Shown piece after piece: positions 44,281-53,181 of a DNA stretch of 64,000 nt; within the stretch, counting starts at the first letter, position 1, and the number at the start of each line of letters is the position of its first letter. The translations under genes were made by a program, and so were the position numbers. Under the pieces are notes generated by a model that saw only the letters and a program-made list of their open reading frames with translations, had not been told where the DNA came from and did not search any database. The stretch spans positions 1,848,001 through 1,912,000 of the forward strand of contig OU461276.1 of NCBI GenBank assembly GCA_911810475.1, written 5' to 3'. This DNA comes from Candidatus Celerinatantimonas neptuna (lineage in GTDB: Bacteria; Pseudomonadota; Gammaproteobacteria; Enterobacterales; Celerinatantimonadaceae).

Positions 44281-44972
44281 TGTTGGGTTCCTGGTTGGCT
44301 CCGGTCTGTTTTGTATTAACCGTTATTTTGTACTTCATGACTAAGTGGCTTTACAGTAAGAGAAAATCGATTCTGGTGATGCCATTGTTGTTGGCACCTT
44401 TGTTGATTTTAGCTGTATTGTTTGTCCTTCATATTCCTTATCATACTTATATGAAAGACTCCCATTGGCTGCTTTGGATGTTAGGGCCTGCAACCGTTGC
44501 GTTTGCGATTCCGGTCTATGATCAACGTCAGTTGATCAAACGGCACTGGCTTTCATTGTCGGTTGGAGTGACTGTATCGGTGATTGTAGCTGTCGGCAGT
44601 AGCGTGATGATCGCCCGGCTTTTCCATCTTTCGGATATCTTGCAAAGAAGCTTGGCAGTGCGGTCTATTACGACGCCTTTTGCGATTGAAGCAGCAAAAT
44701 CAATTGGCGGTAAAAGTGACCTGACGGCTGTATTCGTCGTGATTACCGGGGTTTTTGGTATGGCGATTGGTGAGTTTATGATGGCGATTATTTCGATTCG
44801 CTCCCGCCTTGGACTTGGTGCCGGATTTGGCGCTTCAGCTCATGGCGCGGGTACTGCAAAAGCGTATCAGATTGGTCATACCGAAGGTGCAGTTTCTAGC
44901 GTCATTATGATGCTTGCCGGGATGATTACGGTTTGTCTTGCACCTTTTCTCGGTAAATTACTTTGGTCTTAA
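44277..44972 (+). CDS. lrgB: LrgB/CidB family membrane protein
   Basis: A 231-residue membrane protein with about six to eight helices. Family motifs: MLGPATVAFAIPVYDQ, LAVRSITTPFAIEAAKSIGG and SAHGAGTAKAYQIG. It works with LrgA, whose stop codon overlaps this start (ATGATG at 44277-44282, TGA of lrgA at 44278-44280). The pair affects autolysis or overflow-metabolite transport in bacteria where it has been studied; direct function here is inferred. Confidence 0.9.
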   Translation: MMLGSWLAPVCFVLTVILYFMTKWLYSKRKSILVMPLLLAPLLILAVLFVLHIPYHTYMKDSHWLLWMLGPATVAFAIPVYDQRQLIKRHWLSLSVGVTVSVIVAVGSSVMIARLFHLSDILQRSLAVRSITTPFAIEAAKSIGGKSDLTAVFVVITGVFGMAIGEFMMAIISIRSRLGLGAGFGASAHGAGTAKAYQIGHTEGAVSSVIMMLAGMITVCLAPFLGKLLWS

Positions 44973-44986
44973 CTTTCTGGCCTTAT

Positions 44987-45013
44987 TTAAACGCGCTGTG
45001 AAAGCGCGTTTAA
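44987..45013. terminator. Hairpin after lrgB
   Basis: TTAAACGCGCT and AGCGCGTTTAA form a perfect 11-bp stem around a GTGAA loop. The T-rich tail is short on both strands, so it may act in both directions between lrgB and the convergent GTPase gene. Confidence 0.6.
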
Positions 45014-45051
45014 TCTAAACAAAATTTAATCAATGACGCTAAATATTAGTC

Positions 45052-45068
45052 ACCTCAACTTGGGATAA
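45052..45068 (+). repeat. Single copy of the ACCTCAACT(C/T)GGGATAA arm
   Basis: ACCTCAACTTGGGATAA differs by one base from the left arm of the small inverted-repeat element at 8835-8851. The matching right end may be TTATCCC at 45094-45100, which includes the stop codon of the GTPase gene. It looks like a fragment or end of the same small element family. Confidence 0.45.
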
Positions 45069-45094
45069 AGTGCCTTAGCGTAGTCGCTGCAAGA

Positions 45095-46309
45095 TTATCC
45101 CTGATTGATTTCCCATTTAGGAAAAGGATCGGGTAGTGTTTGCCAATAACTTTCTCCTTTAAGTAATTCCTCTTCATCAAGCAGGCATTGATTAAGTGAC
45201 TCAATGATCTGTTCCTGATTGAGATCCTGCCCGATGAATACCAGTTCCTGGCGCATATCGCCAAAAGGTTCAACCCAGTTCTTTTGGATTGCTTCGAGTT
45301 GTTCACGACTTTCGGGCCAGTATTCTTTAGGAACCGCTTTCCAGAACAGACCTGCCTGTCCGTATCGGGCCATTCCTCCGGCCTGGCTCCATTGACCGGC
45401 AAATTCGGGTTGGGTTGCCAGCCAAAAATAGCCTTTGGAGCGTAACAATTTTCCTATCGTTTGTGTGTTGTGTAGAAAATCATAGAATTTTTTCGGGTGA
45501 AAAGGACGTCTGGCGACATAACTGAAACTTGATATTCCATATTCTTCTGTTTCAGGAACATGTTCTCCCCGAAGTTCTTTGAGCCAGCCTGGTGCTTGAC
45601 TGGCCTGTTCAAAATTGAATAACCCTGTTCCCAGAACATCGCTAACATCAACCTCTCCATTTTGAATAGGGGTCAAACGTGCTGTCGTATTGAGTGTTTT
45701 AAGTATGGCAATGAGGTGGTCGAGCTTTGAAGCTTCAACCAGATCGATTTTACTAATTAAAATGACATCAGCAAATTCAACCTGTTCAATCAGCAGGTCA
45801 CTGACGCTGCGGTTATCGCCATCGTCGATCGATTCTCCGATTTGTGTCAGGTTTTGTGCCGTTTCGTAGTCTTGAATAAAGTTGACTGCATCAACGACCG
45901 TGACCATGGTATCCAGTGTGGCTAAGTCTGCGAGTGATGAGCCGTCTTCATCGGTAAAGGTAAATGTTTCTGCAACTGGAAGCGGTTCAGAAATTCCGGT
46001 TGATTCGATCAATAGATAATCGAATTGGTTGCTTTTAGCAAGATGACTTACTTCGATGAGTAAGTCTTCACGTAATGTACAGCAAATACAACCATTGCTC
46101 ATTTCGACCAGTTTTTCTTCATGGTGATTGAGGGTGACTTCATTGGCGAGTATCGATGAGTCGATGTTTATTTCACTCATATCATTGACAATGACAGCTA
46201 CTTTTTTCCCCTGACGATTGTTGAGTATATGACTGAGTACAGTGGTTTTCCCCGCACCTAAAAAGCCGGAGAGAACGGTGACCGGGAGGGCTTTATTTTC
46301 AGAGATCAT
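45095..46309 (-). CDS. COG0523 (CobW/ZigA-type) metal-handling GTPase
   Basis: A 404-residue GTPase of the COG0523 family. P-loop GFLGAGKT (15-22), metal-binding CICC (74-77), [13 protein letters not shown] and the G4 motif SKIDLVE are visible, with a normal C-terminal CobW domain ([19 protein letters not shown]). These proteins are zinc metallochaperones or zinc-starvation factors. A Zur box 44 bases upstream of the start supports the zinc role here. The stop codon lies in or at the edge of a repeat fragment. Confidence 0.88.
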   Translation of the reverse strand: MISENKALPVTVLSGFLGAGKTTVLSHILNNRQGKKVAVIVNDMSEINIDSSILANEVTLNHHEEKLVEMSNGCICCTLREDLLIEVSHLAKSNQFDYLLIESTGISEPLPVAETFTFTDEDGSSLADLATLDTMVTVVDAVNFIQDYETAQNLTQIGESIDDGDNRSVSDLLIEQVEFADVILISKIDLVEASKLDHLIAILKTLNTTARLTPIQNGEVDVSDVLGTGLFNFEQASQAPGWLKELRGEHVPETEEYGISSFSYVARRPFHPKKFYDFLHNTQTIGKLLRSKGYFWLATQPEFAGQWSQAGGMARYGQAGLFWKAVPKEYWPESREQLEAIQKNWVEPFGDMRQELVFIGQDLNQEQIIESLNQCLLDEEELLKGESYWQTLPDPFPKWEINQG

Positions 46310-46352
46310 GCGGTCTTCCTAGTTAATAAGTAATAATAGTCATTTCAAAGAT

Positions 46353-46369
46353 ATGTTATAACATAACAT
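46353..46369. promoter_or_regulatory. Zur box
   Basis: ATGTTAT-AAC-ATAACAT is a perfect 7+3+7 inverted repeat and matches the gammaproteobacterial Zur consensus (ATGTTATANTATAACAT) at all arm positions. It lies 44 bases before the COG0523 GTPase start, so the gene should be induced by zinc shortage. It could also affect the divergent yagU. Confidence 0.8.
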
Positions 46370-46561
46370 TAAAATGTAAAATTTTGAGGATGTTTTTTAT
46401 TTATATGAAGTAACTAATTGAAATATAAATAATATTATTTTTTACATCTGAAAATAAAGTGTGATAACTCAGTAAACATATTAAAAATATGTATTAAATC
46501 AAATTAATGATATTTTTATTAATATAGTATGTTAAATCTTCTCTTAGATTAAGGATGTACT

Positions 46562-47089
46562 ATGGGTATTCAAGTTGACTCCAGGAATAAGAAAATCTTA
46601 GTCGCCATACTTGTGGGTATCATTGCTGGTTTTGTCTGTGGTTATGCAAAATTGGGCTGGGAAGTGGTTTTGCCGCCTCGGACTTTGCTTCGTGATGCAA
46701 CAAACCCACCTCAAATGATCTTGCAACAATTGGGCCTTTCGTTTGCGTTTACACACTCGACCTATACATATAGTGGCCGTCATTTACCTTATGTGAGCTT
46801 TTTTGTCCATTTTGGTTTTTCGATCTTTTTTATGGTGTTGTATTCCATTGTGGCTGAGTTCTGGCCAAAAATCACCCTTTGGCAAGGGGCTGCATACGGG
46901 TTAGTCCTATGGGTCGCATTCCATATTGTGATTATGCCGTTGTTGGGGACGGTTCCTGCGCCCTGGCATCAGCCGTTTGATGAGCATTTCTCCGAAATTT
47001 TAGGTCATATGTTTTGTTTTTGGGCGGCTGAAGTGGCCAGGCGGGATATGCGAAGTCGTATCACACATGCTCCTGATCCGGCTGATTAA
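46562..47089 (+). CDS. yagU: YagU family inner-membrane protein (DUF1440)
   Basis: A 175-residue membrane protein. The family pattern is clear: GIIAGFVCGYAKLGWEVVLPPR, ARLGW/LPPR region, VHFGFSIFFMVLYSIVAEFWPKITLWQG, and the C-terminal SEILGHMFCFWAAEVARRDMRSRITHAPDP. About four helices. E. coli YagU is linked to acid resistance; the mechanism is unknown. It is read divergently from the zinc GTPase, with 250 AT-rich bases between. Confidence 0.88.
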   Translation: MGIQVDSRNKKILVAILVGIIAGFVCGYAKLGWEVVLPPRTLLRDATNPPQMILQQLGLSFAFTHSTYTYSGRHLPYVSFFVHFGFSIFFMVLYSIVAEFWPKITLWQGAAYGLVLWVAFHIVIMPLLGTVPAPWHQPFDEHFSEILGHMFCFWAAEVARRDMRSRITHAPDPAD

Positions 47090-47114
47090 GTGAGATATTT
47101 GTTTAGATTCGTAT

Positions 47115-47144
47115 AGAAAAAACCGCTGAAAAGCGGTTTTTTTA
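47115..47144 (+). terminator. Rho-independent terminator of yagU
   Basis: AAAACCGCT-GAA-AAGCGGTTTTTTT: a GC-rich stem with a short loop, followed by seven T. It lies 26 bases after the yagU stop. The run of A before the stem makes it usable from both strands. Confidence 0.85.
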
Positions 47145-47176
47145 GTTTGATACAGGTTTTAAATAAAGGCTATTTT

Positions 47177-48649
47177 TCAGTGAAATCTGACTGCTTTACC
47201 ATTCAGGGTGAATATGCCTTTGTTGAATTTAATTTGTGTTTTAAATTCTTGTTTATCTTTATTAAAAGTAAAATAGCCAGCGCGGGTTTGAAGTAGCAGT
47301 ATGCGTTGTATCGTTTGCATATATCGAGCGGTAATAGGCTGAGTGTATTGACGAAATTTTGGAATGGTTGAAACAATGGCGTGAATCGTATTTTTTAGCA
47401 TTGTAGTGTCAATGGTTAACTTCATGTCTGCACTGGTTGCGTGTTTAAGGCGTGCGATTGCTTGAGCTGTACTCTGGGTTGTTTGGCTCTGGGTCATTTT
47501 TGCAATATTAATATGGCCCATTAATCCAATCTGTTGGGCCTTTTGCTGTATTGCAACGGGTTTTAGTTCGATATGCATGCCGCTGAATAGGAGATCTGTG
47601 TGTTGTTTGATGAATTCTTGGTTTGATGCTGATGAAGCGAGCCGTTGTTTTCGAAGGGTCATAAATTTTTTCAATCCTGAGGCCAATTGGTTCGCATTAA
47701 GGTTAAAAATGATATGACCTAACTGAACATGGTTGATATTTAAATCATTAATTCGGGTGTTTAAATCCGATTTGAATATGCCTTTGGAAAGCGATGAATT
47801 ATTTTTTATCTCAATTTGTCCAACTTTAAATTGCTGCGTATCTTGACTATTTGGAGTATAGATCACTAGAGTCGAAGGCATTGCTTTTAGTGAGAAGGTT
47901 ACGGGTGATAACAGTTCATTGATTTGTTGTTGATCTGCGTGTGCGAAGATGGTCCCTATGGATAAGTTAACGCTGTAGGAAGGTTTTGATGTTTTCTTTG
48001 TTGACGCTAAGTTTAATCCTTGCCACTGGAATGTTGATTTAATGCGGTTTTTACCATTGTCTTTTATTTTAAGCTGCATTGGTTTGAATTGGAGATTTTC
48101 AGCAGAAATTTCTGATTCGGATGGCTGGGTAATGGTTCTCGCTGCAATATTTAATGTTGTTTGATAACCACCGAACCAGGGTAGATTGGTCTCTGATGTG
48201 AATGGTGAGCCTTTCGCAAATATCTGATTGATTATATTTACGAATACCGGGTCTTTTTGTACTTTTGGGTTTTTGGTGAATCCGCATTCTGGATCAGGTG
48301 ATGTGTTTTCTAATGTCGAGTGGATCTTGGCAAGATTTCCAGAGAAAAATGCACCGTATCCATAGTTGATTTTATTGTTAATATCAAAGCAAGCTTTTTG
48401 ACTGGGGTCTGAGAGCTGACTGACAAATACCCGGACGGTGCTATCGGCTTTTAGTCCATTCTCCTGATAGCGAACCGTTTTGATACTAACATTTAGTCCT
48501 TGTTGTGTGGCTTTTTCCTGAATTTTTCCCGGAAGCTGAATGAGTTGAAATTGTTTCGCTATTTTAGTCTTGATGACATAAGGCGCTGCAATGATACAGC
48601 CCCCTAAAACAATGATCACGGCCAGAGCCGATGTTGCTTTTTTTGACAT
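47177..48649 (-). CDS. ydgA: YdgA family protein (DUF945)
   Basis: A 490-residue protein of the DUF945/YdgA family. An N-terminal signal anchor (SALAVIIVLGGCIIAAPYVI) holds a long beta-rich periplasmic part with the typical early segment QQGLNVSIKTVRYQENGLKADSTVRV. The C-terminus (AGYFTFNKDKQEFKTQIKFNKGIFTLNGK) is also characteristic. The biochemical function of the family is not settled. The gene stands alone, with a promoter on the 215-bp space to its right. Confidence 0.8.
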   Translation of the reverse strand: MSKKATSALAVIIVLGGCIIAAPYVIKTKIAKQFQLIQLPGKIQEKATQQGLNVSIKTVRYQENGLKADSTVRVFVSQLSDPSQKACFDINNKINYGYGAFFSGNLAKIHSTLENTSPDPECGFTKNPKVQKDPVFVNIINQIFAKGSPFTSETNLPWFGGYQTTLNIAARTITQPSESEISAENLQFKPMQLKIKDNGKNRIKSTFQWQGLNLASTKKTSKPSYSVNLSIGTIFAHADQQQINELLSPVTFSLKAMPSTLVIYTPNSQDTQQFKVGQIEIKNNSSLSKGIFKSDLNTRINDLNINHVQLGHIIFNLNANQLASGLKKFMTLRKQRLASSASNQEFIKQHTDLLFSGMHIELKPVAIQQKAQQIGLMGHINIAKMTQSQTTQSTAQAIARLKHATSADMKLTIDTTMLKNTIHAIVSTIPKFRQYTQPITARYMQTIQRILLLQTRAGYFTFNKDKQEFKTQIKFNKGIFTLNGKAVRFH

Positions 48650-48781
48650 GGTTCTTCCTTGTTAAGATGGAAAAATTTGAATGATTATACATATGTTCCG
48701 ATGCGGTAACGCCGCGGTTAATTAGCGCGTATTCTACGCAAATTAAATTTAAATAATATTATTATTAATCAATCAAATGAC

Positions 48782-48800
48782 CTCAGGTTTTCGGCCTGAG
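48782..48800 (-). terminator. Weak hairpin after the cyclase gene
   Basis: CTCAGG and CCTGAG form a 6-bp stem with a seven-base loop, about 65 bases after the cyclase stop on the minus strand. No T-tract follows, so it is only a possible terminator. Confidence 0.35.
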
Positions 48801-48864
48801 TGGTGGTGTTATATTCTTCTCAGATACAGACCGTTATTTAAAGCTTGAAGGTATCGACTCTTTC

Positions 48865-49584
48865 TTAGTTAATAAATGCCATGGCCGAAACCGGAGAGCC
48901 TGAGCCCTGATGTAGCGATAAAATTCCAATGACTAATGTAGCGCCTTTCGCCGGCAGTTGATCCAGATTGGTCAGGCATTCCAGGACGATACCGTGTTGC
49001 GACAATATTTGTTTATTTGTCGCGTAGGTGATGTCTTTGCCAGGATCGACACCATGTGTATCAATTCCAATTCCGGTTATGTGTCGTTTGGTGAGTAGAA
49101 AATGAGTCGTTTGTTCACCGATACCCGGAAAGTTGGCAATTCCTGTTGAATCAATATTCAGAAAATCTTTAGGGGTGTGCCATCGATGTTGCCAGCCAGT
49201 GTAAAATAGAGCCAGTGTTCCTGTGAGAATGGCCCCGTATTGCTGTTCCCAAATTTGAATATCATCAAGCGAAATAACGTAGTTTGGATCTGTTTTGACT
49301 TTTTCTGAGACATCGATAACGATGATCGGATGAATAAGTGTTTCGGGCGAATAACTATCAATCCCCTGACCATCATCAAAAAAACTGCTGGGGGCATTCA
49401 TGTGCGTTGCACTATGCTCACCGATTGTGAATTGGCGTAAATGATAGCCGTCATGCTCTATGGTGGCGACATCGTTAAACTGAACAATTGGGTCACCTTC
49501 CCATAGCGGAATGTCTGAGTGGATTGTGTGGCTCAGTTGTATGACTCGGCGATAATGAATTGAGTCGAGGTTTGCGATACGCAT
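48865..49584 (-). CDS. Cyclase family protein (kynurenine formamidase-like)
   Basis: A 239-residue metal-dependent hydrolase of the cyclase/KynB family (PF04199). The metal motif reads HSATHMNAP in place of the usual HxGTHxDxP; the third-ligand aspartate is replaced by asparagine. Other conserved parts are QLSHTIHSDIPLWEGDP and HITGIGIDTHGVDPG. Enzymes of this family hydrolyse formylkynurenine or similar amides or lactones. The changed ligand makes the substrate uncertain. It is divergent from the MerR gene. Confidence 0.75.
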   Translation of the reverse strand: MRIANLDSIHYRRVIQLSHTIHSDIPLWEGDPIVQFNDVATIEHDGYHLRQFTIGEHSATHMNAPSSFFDDGQGIDSYSPETLIHPIIVIDVSEKVKTDPNYVISLDDIQIWEQQYGAILTGTLALFYTGWQHRWHTPKDFLNIDSTGIANFPGIGEQTTHFLLTKRHITGIGIDTHGVDPGKDITYATNKQILSQHGIVLECLTNLDQLPAKGATLVIGILSLHQGSGSPVSAMAFIN

Positions 49585-49796
49585 TTTTGCTAAAAATCCT
49601 TTTGTGATGAAACGCTCTATCTGAACGGTCTTTATATCGGATAAACCGTTACAGTTAAATCTAAATTAGGATTGATTTATGGTGTATCCGGATGATTTTT
49701 GATGCTTAAATGCTATCAAAAAAGCTTTACATCCTCTGATGAAGTTGAATCATATCAATGATTCTCTAGGGGATTAGATTCAGGGAGGCGTGCAGT

Positions 49797-50174
49797 GTGA
49801 ATATTCAAATGTTTTCTAAATGTGTCGGGGTTACACCTTATACCATTCGCTACTATGAAAAGGTGGGCCTATTAAAGGTTTATCGCAAAAAGAATGGGCA
49901 CCGTGATTTTAGTGAAAACGATATTCGTTGGATGGAATTTATCTTGCGATTAAAAGTTACAGGGATGCCTTTAAGTCAAATTCAACAGTATGCGCGTTTG
50001 CGTGAACAAGGCAACTCAACGCTTAAGGCGCGACGGAGCATGCTTATCTTGCACCAAAAAGAGTTATCCCAGCGTTTAGATGAATTACAACAAAATGCGG
50101 CGCTACTTGCTGAAAAAATTAATTTTTATGATGATGAGATCCGCCATTTATCAATCGAAAAAGATAATGCTTGA
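49797..50174 (+). CDS. MerR family transcriptional regulator
   Basis: A 125-residue MerR regulator. The winged helix has VTPYTIRYYEKVGLLKVYRKKNGHRDFSENDIRWMEFI, followed by the dimerising coiled coil. It has one cysteine (C9, in SKCVGVTPYT) and no metal-binding C-terminal loop, which points to the aldehyde- or electrophile-sensing branch (AdhR/NmlR-like). Start is GTG 49797 after CAGGGAGGCG. The next two genes, both enzymes for reactive carbonyls, are its likely targets. Confidence 0.85.
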   Translation: MNIQMFSKCVGVTPYTIRYYEKVGLLKVYRKKNGHRDFSENDIRWMEFILRLKVTGMPLSQIQQYARLREQGNSTLKARRSMLILHQKELSQRLDELQQNAALLAEKINFYDDEIRHLSIEKDNA

Positions 50175-50201
50175 CTTAGAGTTTACTCTAGCCTTTAGGC
50201 T
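50171..50201 (+). promoter_or_regulatory. MerR-type promoter and operator
   Basis: TTGACT (50171-50176) as -35 and TAGGCT (50196-50201) as -10 are 19 bases apart, the long spacing that MerR proteins correct. The spacer carries a perfect palindrome TAGAGT-TT-ACTCTA (50177-50190), as in operators of the AdhR/NmlR branch. The -35 begins in the last codons of the MerR gene, 70 bases before the decarboxylase gene. Confidence 0.75.
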
Positions 50202-50240
50202 TTCAGGTATCAAAAATACTCAGTCTATAGGAGCACTATT

Positions 50241-50627
50241 ATGTCACAGCAATCACGATTCGAATTGGGGATGGCTCAGTTAAAAGCTATTGATGGCGAA
50301 GCCGGTGAGTCCGTTTATCTACGTTTGTTTGAAATTTATCCGGCGTTAGCGGATTTAATGATTGAATTCCCGTTTGGTTCAGTCTATAGCCGAGACGAAT
50401 TGGATCTAAAATCACGTGAGATTGCAACGGTTGCGGCTTTAACAGCCATGGGCAGTTGTTTGGCACAATTAAAAGTTCATATTCAGGCAGCGTTGAATGT
50501 TGGTTGTTCAATGATTGAGATTAATGAAGTGATTTTACAAATGTCAGTTTATGCTGGCTTTCCTGCTGCATTGAATGGTCTTTTTTGTGCCCAAGAGGTT
50601 TATCAGGAAAAAGGATTACTTGAATGA
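50241..50627 (+). CDS. Carboxymuconolactone decarboxylase family protein
   Basis: A 128-residue protein of the CMD/AhpD-like superfamily: DLKSREIATVAALTAMGSCLAQLKVHIQAALNVGCSMIEINEVILQMSVYAGFPAALNGL in pattern is the whole CMD core. There is no CxxC pair, so it resembles decarboxylases rather than AhpD reductases. Many relatives sit with MerR regulators of electrophile response. The promoter with the MerR operator lies 40 bases upstream. Substrate unknown. Confidence 0.82.
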   Translation: MSQQSRFELGMAQLKAIDGEAGESVYLRLFEIYPALADLMIEFPFGSVYSRDELDLKSREIATVAALTAMGSCLAQLKVHIQAALNVGCSMIEINEVILQMSVYAGFPAALNGLFCAQEVYQEKGLLE

Positions 50628-50715
50628 ATTCATCAATATGCCTCTGGATTGCCTTGCATTAATATAGACGACTGGTCTAATATTGACAGCTAAGTTTATA
50701 ATGCAGGAATGGACC

Positions 50716-51744
50716 ATGTCTCAAAGCAAGGTGGCTAATCGCCAATTTTTATTACACTCCCGACCTCATGGCGCTCCGGAGCAGGGCAATTTTCAATTGA
50801 CAACCGGGCCTGTTCCAGAGCCGCAAGCTGGTGAAGTGTTACTGCGCACGGTTTATTTGTCACTTGATCCTTATATGCGAGGTCGGATGAGTGATGCGAA
50901 GTCCTATGCGGCGCCTGTGGCTATTGGTGAGGTGATGGTTGGAGGAACAATCAGCCAGGTTGAAGTATCCCAACATCCTGATTTCCAGGTGGGTGACTGG
51001 GTGCTGGGCTATTGTGGCTGGCAGGATTATGTCGTATCTGATGGCAACGGTCTGATTAATCTTGGGTCATCACCACAAAATCCATCGTACTCATTGGGTG
51101 TTTTGGGAATGCCTGGTTTTACAGCGTATATGGGGCTTCTCGATATTGGCCAACCTAAACCGGGGGAAACATTAGTCGTTGCTGCTGCCAGTGGTCCGGT
51201 TGGTGCAACAGTGGGACAGATTGCAAAACTTAAAGGCTGTCGGGTTGTTGGCATTGCAGGTGGGAGTAACAAATGTCGTCATGTGGTTGATGTGCTCGGC
51301 TTTGATGCCTGTATCGATCATCGCGTTGCGGATTTTGAGCAGCAGCTTGAGGATGCGTGTCCTGATGGTATCGATATTTATTTTGAAAATGTGGGTGGCC
51401 GGGTTTTTGATGCTGTTTTGCCGTTGCTGAATACTTCAGCCCGTATCCCTGTGTGTGGTTTGGTGTCTCAATATTCGGCTACAGAACTGCCCAATGGGCC
51501 GGATCGGTTGTCGTTACTGGCCGGTACATTGCTAAAAAAACGGATCCGTATGCAAGGATTTATTATTTTTGATGATTATAGCGATCATTTTAGTGAGTTT
51601 TTGCAGCAAATGGGTCAATGGGTTGCATCCGGACAAATTAAATATAAAGAGCACCTGATCGAAGGATTTGAAAAAGCGCCTCAGGCATTAGCTGATCTAT
51701 TGGTTGGCCGTAATTTTGGTAAAGTGGTCGTTCACTGCGAGTAA
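50716..51744 (+). CDS. curA: NADP-dependent oxidoreductase, CurA/YncB type
   Basis: A 342-residue medium-chain reductase without zinc. SLDPYMRGRMSD, VAAASGPVGATVGQIAKLKGCRVVGIAGG (nucleotide site, AASGPVGxxVGQIAK) and IDIYFENVGG are characteristic of CurA/leukotriene-B4-dehydrogenase-like enzymes that reduce alpha,beta-unsaturated ketones and aldehydes with NADPH. ATG 50716 follows CAGGAATGGACC; the frame opens 33 bases earlier with a TTG. With the MerR and CMD genes it forms an electrophile-detoxification cluster. Confidence 0.85.
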   Translation: MSQSKVANRQFLLHSRPHGAPEQGNFQLTTGPVPEPQAGEVLLRTVYLSLDPYMRGRMSDAKSYAAPVAIGEVMVGGTISQVEVSQHPDFQVGDWVLGYCGWQDYVVSDGNGLINLGSSPQNPSYSLGVLGMPGFTAYMGLLDIGQPKPGETLVVAAASGPVGATVGQIAKLKGCRVVGIAGGSNKCRHVVDVLGFDACIDHRVADFEQQLEDACPDGIDIYFENVGGRVFDAVLPLLNTSARIPVCGLVSQYSATELPNGPDRLSLLAGTLLKKRIRMQGFIIFDDYSDHFSEFLQQMGQWVASGQIKYKEHLIEGFEKAPQALADLLVGRNFGKVVVHCE

Positions 51745-52015
51745 TGTGTTGTTAATAAGGATAATCACTTTGGAGCCGTTGTTTATAAAAACACGGCTTT
51801 AAATGAACCTTTGTTCATGGTGGGCAGGTAGGATTGGCGTTAAAAGTCGATGAAGTTATCATGTTTACTGACAACAGCAGAGGTATAAAAAGGGCTGTTG
51901 TAAAAGGTTAATTAATATGTCGCTTAACATCCGTATGCTGAATATGAGATGCTTTGTTTAGTCAGTATGATATCAATTATTAGATTTATATATGTATTCA
52001 TAGGATGTAATAAGC
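51745..52015. other. Intergenic region, 271 bp
   Basis: No gene or clear terminator is seen between the CurA-like and phytase-like genes. The last 80 bases are AT-rich (ATTAGATTTATATATG) and probably contain the lipoprotein promoter. Confidence 0.3.
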
Positions 52016-53173
52016 ATGAAGCACATAAAACTTTTTGTATTGCTCATCGGGTGTGCATCGGTACTCGCGGGATGCTCCAACCCATCATTAAAGCGTGTAT
52101 CATCCGATTATCCCATTTCCAGACTTGAATATATTGGTGAAACCATTGTCGGGCATGACGCCCGGTTTGATGGGACTCCAATTGGTGGGTTATCTGGCAT
52201 TGATTATGATCCGATGAGTCGGGAGTATGTCAGTATTAGTGATGATCGAGCTGAACGGGGTCCGGCTAGGGCTTATCTGGGAACCTTGCCATTGACTCGT
52301 CATCACGTCGGTCCGTTTAAGTTTACAGCTGTAATCCGCTTAAAACAGCCGGATGGTTCTCTTTATCCGAATGAGAAACAGTATCTGCGCTTTCATAAAG
52401 GGGCTGTGCCTGATTTAGAATCCATTCGATTTAATCCAAATAATCATACGTTACGTTATACCAGTGAGGGCGACCGGAACTTAGGGCTTAACCCGTTTAT
52501 TCGTGATGCCTTGCTAAATGGTCGCTATCTTGATTCACTGAAAGTTCCAGTATCATTTAAACTGGATCCGAGTCATCCATCATGGGGCTTTAATGATAAT
52601 TTAGCATTAGAAGGCAGTAGTTTTACCCGAAATGGGCGATACTATTTTGCCTCGATGGAAGCGCCATTAAAACAGGATGGTCCTGTTCCATCATTGAAGC
52701 ATGGTGCATTTTCCCGGGTTCTAAAATATGACAATACCGGGCATTTGGTCGGTGAGTATGTGTATCCTGTTGATCCGCTACCAGCGAAACCGGGTCCAGG
52801 GAAACATGCCGATAATGGCGTTTCTGAGATGTTGGCTATCGATCAGCATCACTTGCTCTTTTTAGAACGCTCGGGTATTCAGGATGCGAAAGGTCATTAT
52901 CATGATTATATTCGTATTTATCAGGTTTCTTTAAAAGGGGCAACCAATGTGGCGGGGCGTGAGCGTTTGATTCCAGGGACTTATCAGCCGGTGCAGAAAC
53001 AGTTGTTACTGAATTTAAACACTCTGCATCTGCCTAAACTTGATAATGTTGAAGGCATTACGTTTGGCCCTCGATTAGCGAATGGGCAGCAGACGCTGGT
53101 TCTGATCTCTGATAATAATTTCAATCGGAGTGAAATTACCCAGATTATTGCATTTGCGGTTGTTACCCATTAG
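52016..53173 (+). CDS. Phytase-like esterase lipoprotein
   Basis: A 385-residue exported protein with a lipoprotein signal peptide (lipobox LAGC, cysteine at residue 19). The body matches the esterase-like activity of phytase family (PF13449): GGLSGIDYDPMSREYVSISDDRAERGPARAY, DLESIRFNP, GFNDNLALEGSSFTRNGRYYFASMEAPLKQDG and NVEGITFGPRL. It folds as a beta-propeller, probably anchored to the outer membrane. It may release phosphate from organic phosphate esters, which would suit the phosphate-regulated ugp genes next door, although it faces ugpQ. Confidence 0.75.
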   Translation: MKHIKLFVLLIGCASVLAGCSNPSLKRVSSDYPISRLEYIGETIVGHDARFDGTPIGGLSGIDYDPMSREYVSISDDRAERGPARAYLGTLPLTRHHVGPFKFTAVIRLKQPDGSLYPNEKQYLRFHKGAVPDLESIRFNPNNHTLRYTSEGDRNLGLNPFIRDALLNGRYLDSLKVPVSFKLDPSHPSWGFNDNLALEGSSFTRNGRYYFASMEAPLKQDGPVPSLKHGAFSRVLKYDNTGHLVGEYVYPVDPLPAKPGPGKHADNGVSEMLAIDQHHLLFLERSGIQDAKGHYHDYIRIYQVSLKGATNVAGRERLIPGTYQPVQKQLLLNLNTLHLPKLDNVEGITFGPRLANGQQTLVLISDNNFNRSEITQIIAFAVVTH

Positions 53174-53181
53174 TTCAGTGT

